A stretch of 7,677 nucleotides of DNA from Oscillospiraceae bacterium (lineage in GTDB: Bacteria; Bacillota; Clostridia; Oscillospirales; Acutalibacteraceae). The stretch lies in contig JAQXLO010000128.1 of assembly GCA_029012165.1 (NCBI GenBank), positions 1-7,677 of the forward strand, given 5' to 3'. The notes below the pieces were generated by a model that saw only the letters and a program-made list of their open reading frames with translations, made no database searches and was not told the DNA's origin. The position numbers and the translations under genes were made by a program. Below are positions 6,272 to 7,677 of this stretch, piece after piece (the stretch's first letter is position 1; every line of letters begins with the position of its first letter).

Positions 6272-6436
6272 GGCAACACCGCACAAATTGCGGCACACGC
6301 CTTGCTTGAATCTTATTCCGTCAGCTTACACAAAAATCCCTTGACTTGCGTCAGCAAGTCGGCGGTCTTTCTGTGCAATCTGACGAAAAATCTTACTTCG
6401 CAATCCGCACACCCCAAGTGTGCGGTATTGCCTTAA
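6268..6436. mobile_element. MITE-like 169-bp palindromic element between murE and murF
   Basis: The ends are 18-bp inverted repeats: TTAAGGCAACACCGCACA (6268-6285) and TGTGCGGTATTGCCTTAA (6419-6436), matching at 17 of 18 positions. The inside is also symmetric about 6352: CGTCAG (6319-6324) pairs with CTGACG (6380-6385) within a longer imperfect arm, ATTGCG (6287-6292) with CGCAAT (6399-6404), and the centre is a perfect hairpin GACTTGC-gtca-GCAAGTC (6343-6360). The right end has a local hairpin CCGCACAC-cccaa-GTGTGCGG (6405-6425). It encodes no protein. TTAA at both outer ends could be a target duplication or part of the repeat. Size, terminal repeats and lack of genes fit a non-autonomous element moved by a transposase elsewhere; that transposase is not identifiable here. 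It could instead be a dispersed intergenic repeat acting in the mRNA. Confidence 0.75.
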
Positions 6437-6438
6437 TT

Positions 6439-6448
6439 GGGAGAAGGG
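6439..6448 (+). promoter_or_regulatory. Ribosome binding site for the TTG start of murF
   Basis: GGGAGAAGGG starts two bases after the palindromic element and ends 5 bases before TTG at 6454. No in-frame ATG or GTG lies close by upstream of the conserved N-terminus, so TTG is the likely start. Confidence 0.75.
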
Positions 6449-6453
6449 TTACA

Positions 6454-7677
6454 TTGAAAACACTGACCACGCAGGAAATCGCCGCAGCAGTCGGCGGCAC
6501 GGCGCAGGTGCAGGACGTCATTACGGATGTATGTACGGATAACCGTGCGGTGCACGCAGGATGTTTATTCGTCTGCATCAAGGGAGAACGCTTCGACGGA
6601 CACACCTTTGCCCGCAGCGCACTGGAGCAGGGGGCAAATGCCGTGCTCTGCTCCCGGGATCTGGGACTCGGGCGGCAGATCCTCGTGCCGGACACCCGTG
6701 CGGCGCTGCTGGCGCTGGCTCGGTATTACAGGGGGCTGTTCGCCATCCCCGTGGCGGGCGTGACCGGCAGTGTGGGCAAGACCACCATCAAGGAGATGAC
6801 GGCGGCTGTTTTTGCCGCCAAATACAATACATTAAAAACCGAGGGCAACCTCAACACCGAGATCGGTCTGCCCCGCACCCTGCTTCGTCTGACGGAAGAG
6901 ACCGAAGCGGCGGTGATCGAGATGGGCATGAGCAATCCGGGCGAGATCTCCCGGCTGTCCAAAACGGCACAGCCGACCATGGGCATCATCGGCAACATCG
7001 GCGTGTCCCATATTGAAAACCTCGGCTCGCAGGAGAACATTCTCAAGGCCAAGCTGGAAATCCTCGACGGGATGCCGCAGGATGCGCCGCTGATCCTCAA
7101 CGGAGACGATCGGTTTCTCTACGGCGCCAAAATTTCCGGCAGACCCGTTTACTATTACGGAATTGACAATCCCTATTGCCGCTTCCAGGCGTATGACATC
7201 ACCGCCACGCAGAACGGCAGCCGCTTCACGGTGGACTACGGCTGCGGCGAACAGCCGGTGGAACTGCCCACCATGGGACGGCACAATATCTATAACGCAC
7301 TGGCGGCATTTACCGCCGGGTTCCTCACAGGCGTTTCCCCCGAGGCGATCGCCGAGGCACTGCGCCGGTACGAACCCGCCGGGATGCGCCAAAGAATGCG
7401 CACGGTCAAAGACATTCGGTTTATCGAAGACTGCTACAACGCCAGCCCCGATTCCGTGTGTGCGGCATTGCAGACGCTTTCCGACCTGAAAGTGCGCCGC
7501 CGTATCGCCGTTCTCGGAGATATGCTGGAGCTGGGCGCCGTGTCGGACGAAGCGCACAGACGTTCCGGCGCTTTGGCGGCGGAAAAGGGAACGGACATTC
7601 TGTTTCTCTACGGCGAACAGTCGAAAAAAACGGCACAGACCGCCCGAGAAAAGGGCGTGCGCACGGTGGAGCATTTT
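6454..7677 (+). CDS. murF: UDP-MurNAc-tripeptide:D-alanyl-D-alanine ligase MurF, truncated at window edge
   Basis: MurF adds the D-Ala-D-Ala dipeptide to the UDP-MurNAc tripeptide, the last cytoplasmic step of the nucleotide precursor. From a TTG at 6454 the frame is open for 408 codons to the window edge; family members have about 450-470, so only the C-terminal end is missing. The UDP-binding domain holds AGCLFVCIKGERFDGHT (35-51). The ATPase domain has TGSVGKTTIKEM (104-115, Lys109), the family-typical TEGNLNTEIGLP (129-140), EMGMSNPGEI (156-165) and GNIGVSHIENLGS (180-192). Further on are GRHNIYNALAAF, DCYNASPDS and GDMLELG. It follows murE, as in many dcw clusters, but the two are separated by 182 bases filled by a palindromic element. 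Expression may therefore depend on reading through that structure. Confidence 0.95.
   Translation, partial: MKTLTTQEIAAAVGGTAQVQDVITDVCTDNRAVHAGCLFVCIKGERFDGHTFARSALEQGANAVLCSRDLGLGRQILVPDTRAALLALARYYRGLFAIPVAGVTGSVGKTTIKEMTAAVFAAKYNTLKTEGNLNTEIGLPRTLLRLTEETEAAVIEMGMSNPGEISRLSKTAQPTMGIIGNIGVSHIENLGSQENILKAKLEILDGMPQDAPLILNGDDRFLYGAKISGRPVYYYGIDNPYCRFQAYDITATQNGSRFTVDYGCGEQPVELPTMGRHNIYNALAAFTAGFLTGVSPEAIAEALRRYEPAGMRQRMRTVKDIRFIEDCYNASPDSVCAALQTLSDLKVRRRIAVLGDMLELGAVSDEAHRRSGALAAEKGTDILFLYGEQSKKTAQTAREKGVRTVEHF

Noticed and set aside
6341..6369. Outward promoter in the palindromic element starting from TTGACT at 6341
   Set aside because: The bases 17 or so further on (GGTCTT region) do not resemble a -10 box, and TTGACT is part of the central hairpin arm.

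Overview
The window is the start of a division and cell-wall (dcw) cluster from a Gram-positive bacterium, most likely a Clostridia member near Ruminococcaceae/Oscillospiraceae. The evidence is the gene order mraZ, rsmH, ftsL, PASTA-domain transpeptidase (spoVD/pbpB type), murE, murF. Strong GGAGG-like ribosome binding sites, TTG starts on two genes, a MurE with the meso-diaminopimelate motif DNPR, and a SpoVD-like cysteine pair in the transpeptidase fit this. The family-level assignment is inference.

Layout. Positions 1-102 hold, on the minus strand, the first 34 codons of an ATPase with a Walker A motif. It has a well-formed promoter and sits among three GGTGCA-type repeats spaced exactly 33 bp apart. 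Positions 240-437 are a non-coding, GC-rich stretch with three clean hairpins and no recognised RNA family. A sigma-A-type promoter at 438-467 reads right into the cluster and is followed at once by three 10-bp repeats that look like MraZ boxes. Then come mraZ (546-977), rsmH (994-1917), ftsL (1931-2386), the transpeptidase (2520-4799), murE (4829-6271) and murF (6454 to the window edge, incomplete). All six read rightward, and most gaps are 13-29 bp. Two gaps are wider: 133 bp before the transpeptidase, with two competing hairpins, and 182 bp between murE and murF.

The murE-murF gap is the most interesting part. It is filled by a 169-bp imperfect palindrome with 18-bp terminal inverted repeats (17 of 18 matching), flanked by TTAA on both sides and with no coding capacity: a MITE-like element. 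Its left end supplies the murE stop codon. Removing one TTAA plus the element restores a 17-bp gap holding only the murF ribosome binding site.

How the genes work together: MraZ is the regulator of the cluster, and RsmH methylates 16S rRNA. FtsL and the transpeptidase belong to the septal (or spore cortex) synthesis machinery. MurE and MurF add the third amino acid and the D-Ala-D-Ala dipeptide to the cytoplasmic peptidoglycan precursor. Apart from the palindromic element and the two regulatory repeat sets, the region is an ordinary dcw cluster; I see no sign of a new enzymatic or defence system.
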